From assembly GCA_020746105.1 (NCBI GenBank), contig CM036620.1, positions 2,557,118-2,621,117 on the forward strand: a stretch of 64,000 nt of DNA, read 5' to 3'. Below, piece after piece: positions 51,301 to 64,000 of the stretch. Each line of letters opens with the position of its first letter. Position 1 is the first letter of the stretch. The translations under genes were made by a program, and so were the position numbers. The notes beneath the pieces were generated by a model. That model saw only the letters and a list, made by a program, of their open reading frames with translations. It did no database searches and was not told where the DNA came from. Origin of the DNA: Trogon surrucura. Its lineage: Eukaryota; Chordata; Aves; Trogoniformes; Trogonidae.

Positions 51301-53689
51301 TTATGTAAAGTGGAGCAGCTCGAAAAAAGGAGGAACAGACCAGTCAGGCTCTCACCTGTTCATCTGGGACTCCAGAAACCTCTCTGAATGTCCAAGCAAA
51401 GCACGCTGTCCAAGTGCCGAGTCAGCCAAGGTGCACTGAAGAAAGCATTTGCAAACTTTTCAAAAATCCTAAAAGACCCAATAAAATCTCCCGGATTCAG
51501 CTCTCTGTAACCGCAACCAGCTGGCCAAGAGGATTTACCAGTCCCTTCCAGTCTTTTCGCTGCCCTCTCTTTTCTTTGAGGGCACAAGGATGCACAGCAA
51601 AAGGCTTCCTTAGTAAAAACCAGGCTCTGCTTCATCAGCCGAGACTGAGATTTGTGTTTGGCTACCAGCGAAGGATATGCAAACCAAACAGAAAAGCACA
51701 TGCTGTAGTACTACGGTATGTTTCTCTAACACTAGTGGAGTCGAGATTCTGCAAGACCTGAAGATTCTCAATGCTTTTTAATTCAGTAAGGTTAAAAAAG
51801 TCTGGCTTCAGAGGAAAGCACTTGAACGAGGGAAGTTCAGAGCCATCACGTGTCCTCCTGTCTAGCTCACAAAATTCAAGTCCCCATTCAAAGCGTTGCA
51901 TTCAAATCAAGCCAAAAGGACCAGCCAGGGAAAAAGCAAGCCCCTCAATCTCAAGCAGGTGCAAGGGGTGTAGGAACTTCACTTAGCTACGCAAAACTTC
52001 ATTTTCAGATCCGTGCTTGGCTCTACTGACCTAGTTTCCAAGTGGGCTTTGGTCCCAGGTCCGGGAAAAGCCAGCCCCACCTCTGTCTTTCCACAGCTAA
52101 AATAGAACCTGCACACCCTCAACGTGTGGAGGAACAATTTACCTGGGCATAGGGAGTTTTTTACCACAGCCGGAATTGCAGGCGCACATCCCACCCGGCC
52201 CCTGTTCCTCCGCCGAGAGGTTTACACCCCAAGCTGGGTTTAACAAACCAGAGCGCACGTCTGTCAACCCCTGCACGGACACAGTTTTGCAGAATTACTA
52301 GTAGAGTTGACAAAACGATGCAAGCCACCAGAGAACGACACGAAATATGGGCTAGGAAGCGGAGTGCCACACGGTGGCACTGCGCGCCCGGCTGTCCCCA
52401 GCAAGCCCCACCTCGCCAGCCAGGCTGAGATGCACTCAAGGATCCGATCTCCAGATGCCAACGTTTCGCCTGGCTTGAACTGTCAATACCCCGCTTTGAT
52501 TCCGTTACAACAGTTAATAACAGAGTTCCCTTCCTAAAGGTTTTACACCACAACAGCAGCACGGAACTGGGCATCCCTTAAATAAAGCCCGTGTTAATTC
52601 TAGCGTAGCAGATGCTCGCAAACACAACGAGGCCATATGACATCGACACGGATGATTTTACGTAGCATTCAGGCTCAACCACTCCGCTTTCACCACCCAG
52701 GAAAGAGCAGGAAGCCTCCTGCTTGCGTCCCTCCTTTACTGCTCATTTCTCAAAATTTGCTACTAGTTTAATAAGGAGGTTGAGTCACACAGCCTACGGT
52801 GTAACACTGCACATAGTATTTAGGGAAGCGTTCAAGTCGAGAGTTTCCACATGAGGGAGAACAGCACAGGGTTTCTTGCCTACCATCAGCAGAAATGCCT
52901 TTGGGATTTCGTGCAGCTTTTTTACCACACTGCAAGGATAAAACTTCCACTTTCAAATGCAAAATATGCTCTCATTACCTATCGACACAGGTGCCTCAGA
53001 GAATGGTGTTTTCCACAATCTAATCGTCTCCGAGAGTCAGAGAGAAAATAGTCCCTGGTGAGGATAGAGAAGAAACTGCAGTAACCTCTGAAAAGACTCC
53101 TGCTGTCTTTTGCCTTGTATGATCTTACATGAGCTGCGTAGCCACGTACAAGGGGACTATTTCTGAATTAATCACGCCTCGAACTCCATGTGTGTGCAGG
53201 AACAGTCACTTCAGCTGTAGAGCGTACAAGAAATCACATCACTGGTGTTTTGCCCTTTCGTTTCTTTCCCCCCCCAGCCCTCCAGCTTCATTTACTGTCG
53301 CTGTTTTAACCTGTTCGTACGCTGGGAAAAGCAGGAACTTCTGCAACAGAAACAAAAATACATTTGGCAGTATCCTACGTGTGGTCTCACCTCCTACACC
53401 ACCTTAAGGTGCGGAATGTGTACTTAACCTAGCACCACGACGGGCGATGCGGCAAAGGTGAGACGTGTGGGGGAAGACGCAGATGGCAGCCTCGGAGAAG
53501 AGCGAGGGGGCTGTGGAAGAAAACGGTATCAGACGGGCAACGACGCAAAATCCTACTCACTTCAAGGAGCATCGAGAGTCACGCCTACGGCTGTTTCTCT
53601 TGGCTGATCTCTGGATCGTTACAGGCTCAAGTGGGAAAAGAACTCCCTCTGGGAGTTGAACGCTGGGTGTTCATCGCAAAAAACAAGTG

Positions 53690-53735
53690 CGCTGAGGCTC
53701 CTTCCAACTCCACGAGTCGCTCTGTGCTGTTCTTT
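53690..53735 (+). mobile_element. Possible diverged CR1 3'-end fragment
   Basis: CTGAGGCTCCTTCCAACTCC followed by ACGAGTCGCTCTGTGCTGTTC resembles the CTGAGGTCTCTTCCAACTCTAACGATTCTGTG end of old CR1 copies. Diverged; judged by eye. Confidence 0.4.
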
Positions 53736-54833
53736 CCTATAAGCCTTTCAGCGAGCACAGGGAACCAACAGCACGGCAAAAATACTGGTGAACGTGTGAT
53801 CCAAACCCCACCCTTTTCATTGTGAAGGCTTGTTGTCAAGAATAATTTCTTCTACCATGTATTCTGCTCATCTGGACTAATTGAGGCTACCAAATTTTGC
53901 CGATAATGTGTTTCAATGTTCAAACTGATGTTTTTATCAACGGTCGCCCAGCCCAATAGGTGCAAAAAGGCACGCAGTGTAAAAGCGGTCAGGTTGCAGA
54001 GACGAGCATTTAAAACATAAAAAAAAATATATATATAAATCCTAATTACGACCGTAATCTTTAATCAGCTGCCTTACGTGCACACGCTGGGAGATAGCCA
54101 GCAAGTAAGGATCACACCCCATATATTCAGGAGCCCTCTGCCTCCTTCAGCGAGCAGGCCAGGCAGTACGCGTGTAAGAAGCAGTGCTTTGAGCATTTCT
54201 TTTCTCCTTGATGCTCAATGGGTGGCAGAAGGACTTTTATTCTGCATGACAAACCTGATTTCTGAATATTAAATTATTAATTTCCTCATAGGCCTTTATG
54301 CAGTTCTCGGTTGCGTTTATATCTGTATTAAGTACTAAAGCATTTATTTTCAATAACGGCACCGTGAAATGAAAGGCACTTAACTGACAATTTACAAGGC
54401 CAAACGTATCCTCTAATTTCAGCTGCACCAACCAGAACTGCTTGGGACTTCATTTTTCAGGACGTATACATTACATGGAGCATTTGTAAATCAAAAGCGA
54501 CGTTTCTATCGGCTTCGTTTGCTATAACGGGTGCTCAGTATTTCTAGAGGTGGATCATGAATCACAAGCCAAGCTGCCAAATAAAAAGAACTGCTGACAG
54601 TCCTTGAAAACCCCAGTTTTGTGACGTGAGACGCAGAGAAAGGGAATTACAACTCCACATGGCAAGAGCTGCTATTTTTCAAGAATTGCACGGGGCTTTA
54701 GCCTTTCTTGTCAAATTACAAAGGTGAAAACGTCTTTTATCCCTCTGATAATCCATTTCTCACTGCGATCTATGTACAGAACACACACATTGACAACAAT
54801 GTCCCCTAATCAAGTCAGCTGATTGCCTCTTTT

Positions 54834-54896
54834 TTTACCCAGACCCTCCAGCAAGAACAGAGAAGAAAGTGAGGTTCCCCCTCTGTCACCATCAAC
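54834..54896 (+). repeat. Copy A of a duplicated splice-site-flanked sequence
   Basis: Plus-strand sequence TACCCAGACCCTCCAGCAAG then AACAGAGAAGAAAGTGAGGT and CCCCCTCTGTC is repeated at 56144-56205 with about 85-90% identity by eye. A pyrimidine tract ending in CAG precedes the shared core and GTGAGGT follows it, so it looks like an acceptor-26 nt-donor unit. It may be two copies of an unclassified transposable element or a duplicated micro-exon on the strand opposite ANK2. Confidence 0.6.
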
Positions 54897-55479
54897 AGTC
54901 AGTTGATTGGGAAGGCATCTTCCTGATGCAAACTGCAGTAAAATTTCACATTCTCATCATCAGACAATCACCCTAGGCAAGCCTCTCTAATTTAGTACCC
55001 TATTCAAAGTGAGCAAATCCTTTGAAGCTCCTCAGTATTTCAGAACTTACAACCAAAAGCCACCCTGCAGGAAGCCCTGGACGTAACGATGCCCGTTTGC
55101 TGCCTGCCTTCCAAACAAGTTCCTGGATTAAAGGGTCATCTACTGACATCTCCTCCTTTTGGCAGCCAGTCTCACCTTACCTTTTCTTCACTGCCTTACC
55201 CTTGCCGCACGGCGATATTGCCCTTAGCCTTTTTCTTCCAGCCCCACCCCACCCAGGCTGTCCCCTGTCTCATCCCACGGACGCATCCACCCTCCAGGCG
55301 GCACTCGGTATTTCCTCGAAGATCCGAGAGCTCAGCAGCAAGGCTGCTTCAGCTGATCCTTCCTGAATTCCAGCACCTTCCCTCTCCCCGGGAGCACACC
55401 ATACACACCATTTCCAGCGCGGGGACCTGCCGAGCGGCTGCTGCAGCTTGCAAACACGTCCACAGAAGCCGGGGCCGTG

Positions 55480-55720
55480 CTTCGCTTGCTGCGGTCGATA
55501 CGGGCAGCTGGGTTCAAGCCGAGATCAGCGACGGGCTTCAGCTCCGGCTGGCATGTCCATTCCCTGCCCTTAATTACACAGCCTCGTTAACACCAGTTCG
55601 TTCCTGCGGCAAGCCCCGGTCTCCATAGCAACGGAGCCCGCAAGCCTGCGCACGGAAACCCAAAATTTGGGCAAAACGCACCCTCGCGCAGGCTGCCGGA
55701 CTGACAGCGGACGAGCTGAA
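55480..55720. promoter_or_regulatory. CpG-rich patch with RFX-like X-box
   Basis: Raised CpG (GGTCGATACGGGCAGC near 55493; CTGCGCACGGAAACCC near 55656; CCCTCGCGCAGGC near 55681). GTCTCCATAGCAAC at 55619-55632 matches the RFX X-box GTNRCCNNRGYAAC at 13 of 14 positions. Possible orphan promoter or enhancer; no associated exon is recognised on either strand. Confidence 0.35.
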
Positions 55721-56143
55721 TGAGGTTCACGGGGCTGACAAACTGACCTGCGCAACAAACGCTGGGCTCAGTCCCCACGTGGCTCTCCTGCCCGTCTGGC
55801 AAACTTGCCTCCCACAGCAAACACTGGTCCAGCACCAAGTCTAAATCCAGCGTGGAGGGACCGTGGTCCAGGAGCCGGAGAGGAGAACAAGGTATTTCTG
55901 GCTCATCTGCTGATTTTATATTTTTCTTCAGGCAAAACATACTGAAATTCTCTAAGAACGTGGTTTTGCCAAGCACTCCGATAACTTCAGCAGATAAACA
56001 TGTCTATAAAAGTAACAAACCCTGACAGCAGATTTTTTATCACATTAACACACACAGATACAAATGCAAAGTAAAGTTCCGGGCACCTACCACCATACAG
56101 GTGAATTTTTTAAACACAAACCTCTACTTTCCTCTTTTCCACC

Positions 56144-56205
56144 TAGACTCTCCAGCAAGAACAGGGAAGAAGGTGAGGTTTCCCCTCTGTCCGACACCAT
56201 CCAGA
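56144..56205 (+). repeat. Copy B of a duplicated splice-site-flanked sequence
   Basis: CACCTAGACTCTCCAGCAAG then AACAGGGAAGAAGGTGAGGT and TTCCCCTCTGTC matches copy A at 54834-54896. A strong pyrimidine tract (TCTACTTTCCTCTTTTCCAC) precedes TAG. Similarity fades on both sides within a few tens of bases. Confidence 0.6.
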
Positions 56206-59200
56206 ACCTTACAGAACTTACAGTAACACATAGGGAGTATCAGAAACTGTCAACATTGCTGCTCTCCCTTGGCTTTGCCCACTTGCTCATAAACAGCCTG
56301 AGCTTCCGCGCAACTCTACTGTTTATAACAGCATAAAGCAAATTGTTTCATTGATACTAAGAAACAGAGAACTCCTTTCCTGACAGAAGCTGTGCAAATC
56401 CTGGCAAAGTTCCTCTCTAATACACGCTCATCAAAAATGTACTTGCAAGTCCAGATTCTCTTGCCTTAAATATTATGTAAATTATTTTATTTCTTCATCC
56501 GTAGAAGCCTGCTTCTGGCTCTCTATACACACACATACATACATATAAACGAAGGGGAAAAAAAGTGTATAGATATGAAAAAAACTATGTAGGTATCTGG
56601 AAAAACTTGGATAAAATCAAGCATTCAAGGACCAATAGTACCACAACACTGTGAATAGGCCGCACTGCATTAGCAGAACCCTGTGGTAATCCAGAATAAG
56701 AAGTGGAAGATCCTGACTGAGGATCGGCCACAACATTCACGTTATCACATCTGGTCAGCACGTGCCACATAAAATCCTACGAACACAGCAAATTAAAACT
56801 AATAACCATATGACTCCAGTCATTACACTTTTTTAAGCTGCTCTACTCCACTTCAGTTGGGCACGTGCAGGAGAACAAAGCATTACAAACACAGGAACTG
56901 AATAAAAAACTGCCTACGATTAAGTTCCACCAAGTAAGGTCGATCAACAAGGAGTCACTAAAAAAAAAATATTAATTATTTAACTGTGGATGGTGCAGTC
57001 TGTTAGACGCTACTCAAAATGCAAATGTTGTCACTACCATCCCACAACCATGATGGCCTAGAGCCAAGCCTCAAATTCAGATTTTTAGATTCTCTCATAA
57101 ATTACAATGGTATTACAAGACTGATGTTAGATGGCAAAGCCACCAGAACGCATGCAATTCAACCTTGGTAAGTTATCAGTAATGTCCCGTTAGAAAAAAG
57201 ACAGAAAAAAAGACCAAAACTGCGATGTAAAGCAGCTGGAGGAGAGTGGGATATGGAGCCAGAATGAAGCACAAAAACCTGTCCAGTTATCTGGAAGACA
57301 CCTGTCGTAACTGGGGACTTGTGCGCTCAGTGGCCAGAGGATTTGTGGTGAAATTTATCCTCTGTTGAAAGAACCAAGGCTTGCAAGTTGTTTTGACTGA
57401 GGGGGAATATAACCTCCTTTGGCCTGCCAGCCACACTCTTCTTCAGCCTCCGAAGGATGTCCTGGCAGGCTCAGGCTGTTCATGGCAGGGAGCTCGCTAC
57501 CCTACCGTCACGGACAAAACGCAAGACCGAGACACCCGATTCTGCAAAAGTTCTGATGGATGAAGATCCCATCAAAGAGCGTCATCTTGAAAGGGTCTCA
57601 GGAACAAGACAGCTGGCTTCAGAGCTGTCATAAAGCACAAGAACAGATAAGTCAGCTTACTCCTAATTGACCCAGCACTCAAACCACAAGAAAATGGGTT
57701 CTTGCGGTTTTACCATCTCCGTTAAACCGTATTTCTACAAAGGCCTGCTGTAACTAGATTCTTAAAACACAGAAGTAAATTATAATTAGGGATTTCTTAT
57801 CCCTTTTACATGCTTATGAATTAAAATGAATTAAAACTAAGTTAAAGAAAGGATTCCATTGACTCAGGCTTTGGAGAACCTCCCCATCATTTTCACTGAT
57901 GTTAGCAGGAATTACGTTTGTAAAAGCAAAAAGAGAAGCTGATGTTTTACCAAGGAGAAAACTTCCTGAATTTTCTTTTAGCAGGGCTTTCAAAGGGCCA
58001 GGTGCAAGCAAAAAAAATAAAATTCATAGCAATGCAAACTTAACGCTGTGTACGGGTTTATATGAAACTGTAATTCTATCATGGAACTTATCTGAAGAAT
58101 TCTTCTGAGCCATCACGGAAGAAGCGTTATCCAAATGCAGAACAAAATGCTTCTGCTTAAGCAAAGGCACTGCACAAATCCACACAAGTACACCAAAAAC
58201 ATGTGTGGGGAGGTCCCTGCAAACATCGCTCTGTGTACCTGGAGAGCACCCGGAAGAAAGACAGCTTAGCCCAAATGGCAAAAAGCGAGACGAGAGCTCT
58301 ATTTCGCAGTCACCCACGACACAGGACTTCCCACAGGTGAATCAGAGCCAATCCCAGAGCAGGTAGGTCAAGCGCTGACAGTGTGTAACCATATCACTCA
58401 CCTGCTAGAAAGAATCCACCCAAAATAGTCGGCTTAGGGTAAATGTTTCCTGCCACACACACACACCACGTAAGCTTATTTGGCTTCAACATCAATGCAA
58501 ACACACCTACACGCACTTTAGTGACCTCGGTTAGTGCCTCCTGGCTTAATTCTTCAGGACAGAAAGAACAAGCCCTAAAATAGTTTTGCAAATTGAATTA
58601 AGTTAATCATTTTCACCATGACAACAATTTTTCCTAACTGCAGCGGACGACGCAGCCCAGCACTGTGACAGCTCATTAGGCTCCAGCAAGAGTGTCGATG
58701 CTCTGCTCCTCCAGGATTTCTCTGCACTTCCGTGTTGTGTGCAGGTCATATCAGTTTTGTCTTTAAGTCGACAAGAAACTGAAACACAAAAAATCTCACA
58801 CGCGTACAATTTTCAGAACAGTCAACAGAATCAGAAACTCAACGCACTCATCTTCAGGCGACGGGCACTCTTCTCACCTTACGCTTTTTGAAAGAACCAC
58901 CCAGAGCCTTAAAACACTCAAAAAAAAAATTGTTCTACCTATCTCCATAAGGATTAAAGTAGCCCACACTGATCTTGTGTTGTATCTGTAACAACAGGTG
59001 TGATGGCACCTGGCTTAATTCATTTTTAAAAAGCTAATTTACAGGACTACGTTGCAGCAGTCAGCATGAGGATGCTGAGCTACCAGTCACACGGAGGCGC
59101 GGAAGAGACTGTGGAATGCTCAGAATAAACTTCTGTGTTTGGGGACAAAAATTCACTACTTCCCTGAGTAGCCTACAGCTCTGGAAACCTCTACACAAAT

Positions 59201-62200
59201 AACTCACTCTGGTGGCAAGGGAGAGCCCTTGCACTCAGACACCTGTAGACCTCGGCAAACTTTTACTCTGAACTGCACTCAAATCATTTACTACCCATAG
59301 CACAGATTAACCACGCAATTCCCCAATCCCAAGGGCTGCAACCAGAGGGGCTGAAAACAAAAGGAGTTTTCGGTGGGTACAAAACAACTGCGACGCCACA
59401 AATGCTTGATTTACTCAGCTACGATCGGTTTTACTGTGGTCACTTCACTTCCAAGCGACAGCAGAGTTTTCCCAACACCACGCCTTTATGAGAGGAAGGT
59501 TACAACTAATTTCTATTTTTTCACCTGCGGGTTTTTGTTGCTTGTTAAAGGCAGCGGCAGCCCCACAAGCTGACAAGTCTATATGCAGAATGCTGACAGA
59601 ACTAAGCGCTTCGCAGAACTGAACCTGAAATAATTGGCCTCCTATCCTGCTCTGCAAGCCCGCCCCAAGTCTGACACCTCCAACAAAGCCAGAAAGACAA
59701 TCCCAGCGAGGAGGCTCTTGGTGCCTGGGGAAAAGGGAGGTGTTAGTGCTTGGGGTGGCTATCTGCACACTGTGCGGCATCAGATTGTCAAATCACTCCA
59801 CACAGGAACTCCAGAGTGTTTTTAGATGACTTTTCAGTGTCTTCATCTCCAAAACATCTCTCTGGGGTCATCAACATTTCCTACTGGAACTTTTTCAGGT
59901 GGAAAAATGGCTTGCGAATACAACACTCCTAATGAGGCGCTCATCACAAAAATATTTATGTTCCAATGAAGAAGCTGGCTTTGCTTATAGACAGGGGAGG
60001 AAACAAAAAATAGAGGAGGAAAAAAAAAGAGGCTAAGAGCCGCACAAAAAATGTCTTCCACCCTTCTGAAACATTTCTGCAGAGGAAACTCTCATTTTCA
60101 ATGACAGCGCTCGTTAACAGTCAGGACTTAGAATTAATGAGGAACCTAGGGATGAGAAAAAGAAAATCCCCAAGCAAGACAATGTATTCAGATACTAATC
60201 TCCAGAATTACTCAGTGCTCCTCAGAGCAGTCCACGTGTGGCACAAACGGCCCCACAACCTGTGAATTTATTTAGGTGCAGGCTGCTTAAGAGCTACCCG
60301 TTTTGTTATGGCTTGTCACGTTGTTTTACCTCGGTTTGCCTCAGGGTGTCTCTAGAAATAAGCCTAAACACCGTTCCCAAAGAATCACCGCACAAGAAAC
60401 CTGCAGCGCGGGAAATGATGCTTTGAGAGCTTCGGTAACTTTAAAAAAAATAAAAACTAAAATGCACGTGTCACAAGAATATTGTTTTTCCATGTTTGCG
60501 AGAAGCCAATGATGATATATGTTCTATACAAAAAAAAGAAACCTCGAGCTCTGCTGATCTGTCTTGACATATTTCAGTTTGTAGGGCAGGGCACTGGTAA
60601 CAAGACACGTTCACCTTCTGCAAACACCACTCTGTAAGGGCAGCTCCTCAGCGCTGCCTTACTGCCCCTCACAACGTTCCCCCGTTTGTGGCAAGAGCCA
60701 AGAGGAGAAACTGCTCGACAGAACGAGCGATGAAACAGCACCGTAAGGAAGAAAACCCCCTGCCACCACAATATGATTACTTCTGGGTTGGAGCAGGGGC
60801 TCTTTGTTGGGGAGGGAACACATATGGGGCAAAGGCACTGACTGTGGGATCAAAGTTATCACTGCTAAACTGTTTGCTGTTTCTTTCTCCTGCACATTAA
60901 GTAAGAGTTACCTCTGAGACTTTTTTTAACTTGGGAAGTAAATTATTCAAAGGTGAAGCTGCGCTTTCAGGTAGCTACAGAGTAGGAATGCCTGTACCAA
61001 CACTGCAGTCTGAGCTATGGGAGCTGGCATTACATATTTTAGTTTTATTTTAAAATGTTCACTTAAGGCCGAGCCTTCTGTTATTGCCTGACGTGTTGGG
61101 GAACTTGAAGGAGCTGTGCTGATATCAGGGTTTGATCAGGACTTGTCCTTGGAAGTAGTCCTAAAGTAGAAGGAATGTAGCAATTAGGACAGTTTCCTTC
61201 TATACAATTTCATTCCTCTGTCAGACACATTTGGACAACTTATTAAACAGAGATACATCACCTCAGTGATTTTCTTCCATCCAGGGGTAGGAACATCACT
61301 GATCCACAATCTGGTCAAGCTGTTCTAGGAGGCTGAATGGTTTTCTTTCAAAGCCTCGGCTAATTACTATAATCCCTGCAGTGTTACTGGTGTGGCAAAA
61401 TCTCAAGAGCCTGGAACTGGTGACGGAGGGACAACAGGCTTAGGGACAAAGTCTCTTTATATTGATAAACTGGGCGCACTCAGTACCAGCAGCTGTAACG
61501 AATGTTTATTTCTTTTGGCTACGTATATATGTTCAGCTACTACAAATAGCAACAGCGATCAAAGAGTGCTGTGGAAAACACAGTGACAATTAAAAAGCAA
61601 ATGATGATGGCAGAGGTGAAGCTTTGCTTTAACCAAAACTTGAAAACTGGCAACCTGATCAACTGACCCGCGTGGATCAAAGTTCCTAGAACCAAGGGAA
61701 AATACCTCAGAGAACCAGCATCGTGCCTGAATTCAGAAACTATCGGCATCAGGTCTCAGGTTTCTACGCACGACGCTTTCCTGCGTTACTCAGGTGCCTA
61801 CAATGTCTGTGTTTGGTCCCCGGGAAAGGTGACCCGTGACATTAGACAGGAGCATTCGGAGCCACCGGTGGTGGAGATGCTCTAGAGGGACCTTCTCCAC
61901 ATCATACGAAAGAGCTCGTGCACTGTAACCATTGCTGTCTCAATTTTTAAGAAAACTCACTATGGCAACACAAAGAATGGACCAAGTTCAGGTTAAGAGC
62001 AGAGAAAGAAGAGCTCCTGCCCAGTCGGTCAAAATTTTGACGCACAGAAAAACACCTAAAACCCCTATTAAATTGGTCAAACCACGAGGATTTTGAGAGA
62101 GGCGCTGCTGACCTACCCTTGAAGCATTTTTGCCCTTCGAAATCTCAAGTATGTGGGGACTGTGGCGCTTCTGCAAGAGCTGCTCAATCTCAGTGTCCCC

Positions 62201-63841
62201 TCGGCCTCCAGGCAGCTGTAAAGCTCCCCCGACAACCCCCGCGTGGCTCAGCAGAACTGGGACCAGTAAAGAGCTTCCCGCAGGCTGGAGCGCCGGAAAA
62301 ACTGGGTAACCTTCACAAAATTATCCAGAGGACTTCAGTGGCAAGAGACATAAAGGGAATAATGATCCTAAGGAGCAGCCAGTGTGAACTCCTTAAGAGC
62401 TAATCACGTCAAATAAATCACAGTTTCGGAGGGCAGTTTCATTTTAATAAGGCCTTTCAAATGCACCTCCCTAGATTTTTTTGCTATATGAAGAATACAG
62501 GATTATACCATCCCTCCAAATCATTGGAAACGTTATAACCCTGTATTACTTACAGGAAATTCTGTTTATGTAGTAACATCACAGTCCAAAATACTAGTTA
62601 AATATAGAACAAGAAAAATAACCACGCTTCTTAAGTGCATTAACCTGCTCAGTAAAATTATGAAATTTAGAACAAATATATTCCAATACATTTTTTTTTA
62701 TTTTTTTATTTAAAAACTAGTTCTTGTTCTGAGGAATTATGGCCCAACTTTCATTTCAGAACAGAGTAAACAAAATGAAAGAAGTAGGACAAATAAATGC
62801 GCCAGAGACGCAGTTGTTGCACAGTTTGAGGGCTTCTTAACCAACATCAAGACCTGCGATAGAGGATTTTTCTGGGCAAAACCCAAGAGCCCTCAGGCTG
62901 TGCCACTGTTGACGGGAGGTATTTCCAAGCAGCTGGAATTCCTCAGCAGCAGCGAGGGAAGAGAACGCTCAGCGAGCAGGTACCGTGCACTTCCTTGGGA
63001 GATGACTTCGTCATCCTGGACAGGGAGCTCCCGTGCAATTTATGATTCAGGGCTACGCAGCATCAGAAACAACGGGGAGAGCCTCAGTGAAGCTTATGAG
63101 TTTGCAGAAGTTTCAGCAGCTCGGAAGGTAAAACCTAGGGGAGGGGCTCCAGCAGTGAGGAAGGGATGGAACCAGATTTGCTCTTTTCATTACGTTGCAA
63201 AAACCCAGAGTCTGCAGAGTGATTTCTCAAGAGTTTTTCTGTGTCTGTCTCAGCTACTTCTCCACCGCTGGTTTAAACTCCAAAACTCAGAACCAGATAA
63301 AGGTAGACAACCAAAAGTTTCCCTTAAAAAAGCACAAACAACTCAAGGTTTCTGCCAATCTCAGTGGAGTTTTTCTGGTTTTCTGCCAATACGGATGACA
63401 CAGAGATAAAGCTTCACACTGACGCTCTTTGCCCATGATACAGATTTCCTATATTCTTCTGCTCTAATTGGTAGTGTTTATGCAGTCAGCTATTAATTTA
63501 ATTAGTTGATATTTCCAACACAAGCACAGAACATACGTATCTTCTTAGTCCATTTGTCTCTTCAAAAGCTTTGCCTCGTTTTACATAAAAAAGGCTTCCT
63601 CTGAAAATAATCAGAGGAAAAAATACTGAGCCTGCTGCCGATATGCTAATTCCAGTGCGTGTCTCAGTTACGAAGATTTGTCTTTGGTGTGGACACTTGT
63701 TTCAAGAAAATTAACATGGAACACAAAAACTGTTGTAGATAAGAGAAAGGATGAAATTAATTTAAACATTTCTGTGGTTTGGGGGTGGGGGTTGCCTTTA
63801 TTTCCAGTGAGAACGTTATGAGTTGTGTGTTACAGATCAGA

Positions 63842-63877
63842 GTGTGAAATGGGGGCTGGTGTCTTTCACACACCAGC
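63842..63877. repeat. Small hairpin-forming sequence
   Basis: GCTGGTGT (63855-63862) and ACACCAGC (63870-63877) pair perfectly with a 7-base loop, and GTGTGAAA (63842-63849) can alternatively pair with TTTCACAC (63864-63871). Two mutually exclusive 8-bp stems in 36 bases is neat, but the stems are too short to argue for a microRNA precursor. Confidence 0.4.
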
Positions 63878-64000
63878 TATCACTTTCTGTCAGGTGGATT
63901 TCGGTACCGCCTAAACTGACCCTGGCACGGCACAGTTCCTCCTGGCCAACTGAACTGAAGGTGAGCAGCTTCGGCTCCTACCGAGTTCAATAAAATCTGT

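Larger units (their letters stand above)
40901..64000 (-). other. Region upstream of the MAHAA promoter; probably 5' intron of longer ANK2 transcripts
   Basis: No exon is supported in these 23 kb on either strand. The canonical ankyrin-B first exon (starting MMNEDAAQKSDSGEK, from memory) is not found, so it presumably lies further upstream and this stretch would be intron for that form; this is inference. It contains CR1 fragments (41.5, 44.2, 48.3 and possibly 53.7 kb), a 45-bp tandem duplication (42.7 kb), a CpG-rich patch (55.6 kb) and a duplicated sequence at 54.84/56.15 kb. Open frames of up to 158 codons (46073-46549) show no recognisable domain. Confidence 0.6.

Noticed and set aside
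55587..55976. 129-codon minus-strand open frame near the 55.6-kb CpG-rich patch
   Set aside because: No acceptable GT donor in phase and no similarity to any family I recognise; the CpG patch alone does not make it a gene.
58394..58591. Minus-strand open frame ending at CTAGCAG|GTGAGT
   Set aside because: The donor is strong, but the frame ends in phase 1, incompatible with the phase-0 ANK2 acceptor, and there is no CpG island or conserved peptide.

Overview
The window is a vertebrate, probably avian, genomic segment and almost all of it is non-coding. Diverged 3'-end fragments of CR1 retrotransposons (terminal octamers of the ATTCTATG type) are essentially the only interspersed repeats I can recognise. 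Sparse repeats, compact introns and scattered CpG-rich patches fit a bird, although another sauropsid is not excluded.

The only protein-coding gene I can support is the 5' part of ANK2 (ankyrin-B), read on the minus strand. In transcription order the exons are: a coding first exon at 39839-39717 (41 codons starting MAHAAASIKK); a probable second, alternative coding first exon at 19421-19287 (45 codons starting MGNAPICQACH); and three shared exons at 9125-9024 (34 codons), 794-696 (33 codons) and 166-68 (33 codons). The shared exons give a continuous N-terminal ankyrin-repeat sequence. All junctions are phase 0 with canonical GT/AG borders, so either first exon joins the 9125 acceptor in frame. 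The rest of the membrane-binding domain, the spectrin-binding and regulatory parts, and the canonical ankyrin-B first exon are not in the window. The latter presumably lies beyond base 64000, which would make 39840-64000 mostly 5' intron of longer transcripts.

Layout: 1-800 holds two ankyrin-repeat exons and a 529-bp intron. 795-9023 is an 8.2-kb intron. 9024-9125 is the first common exon, with a CpG-rich patch 0.6-1.1 kb upstream of it. 9126-39716 is a 30.6-kb intron (for the MAHAA form) containing the alternative first exon and its CpG island at about 19.3-19.85 kb, a TA/TG microsatellite at 25.7 kb, CR1 fragments and several CpG-rich patches. 39717-40900 is the MAHAA exon with its promoter CpG island. 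40.9-64 kb has no exon I can support; it holds CR1 fragments, a 45-bp tandem duplication at 42.7 kb, a CpG-rich patch with an RFX-like X-box at 55.6 kb, and a duplicated splice-site-flanked sequence at 54.84 and 56.15 kb.

The main biological content is the use of alternative promoters to put different short N-termini on the same ankyrin-repeat solenoid. One is a highly charged Arg/Lys/Glu segment that resembles the MAHAAS first exon of the paralogue ANK3. The other, which I do not recognise from any ankyrin, carries a Cys-containing MGN start. I see no mobile-element protein, CRISPR array, rRNA or tRNA.
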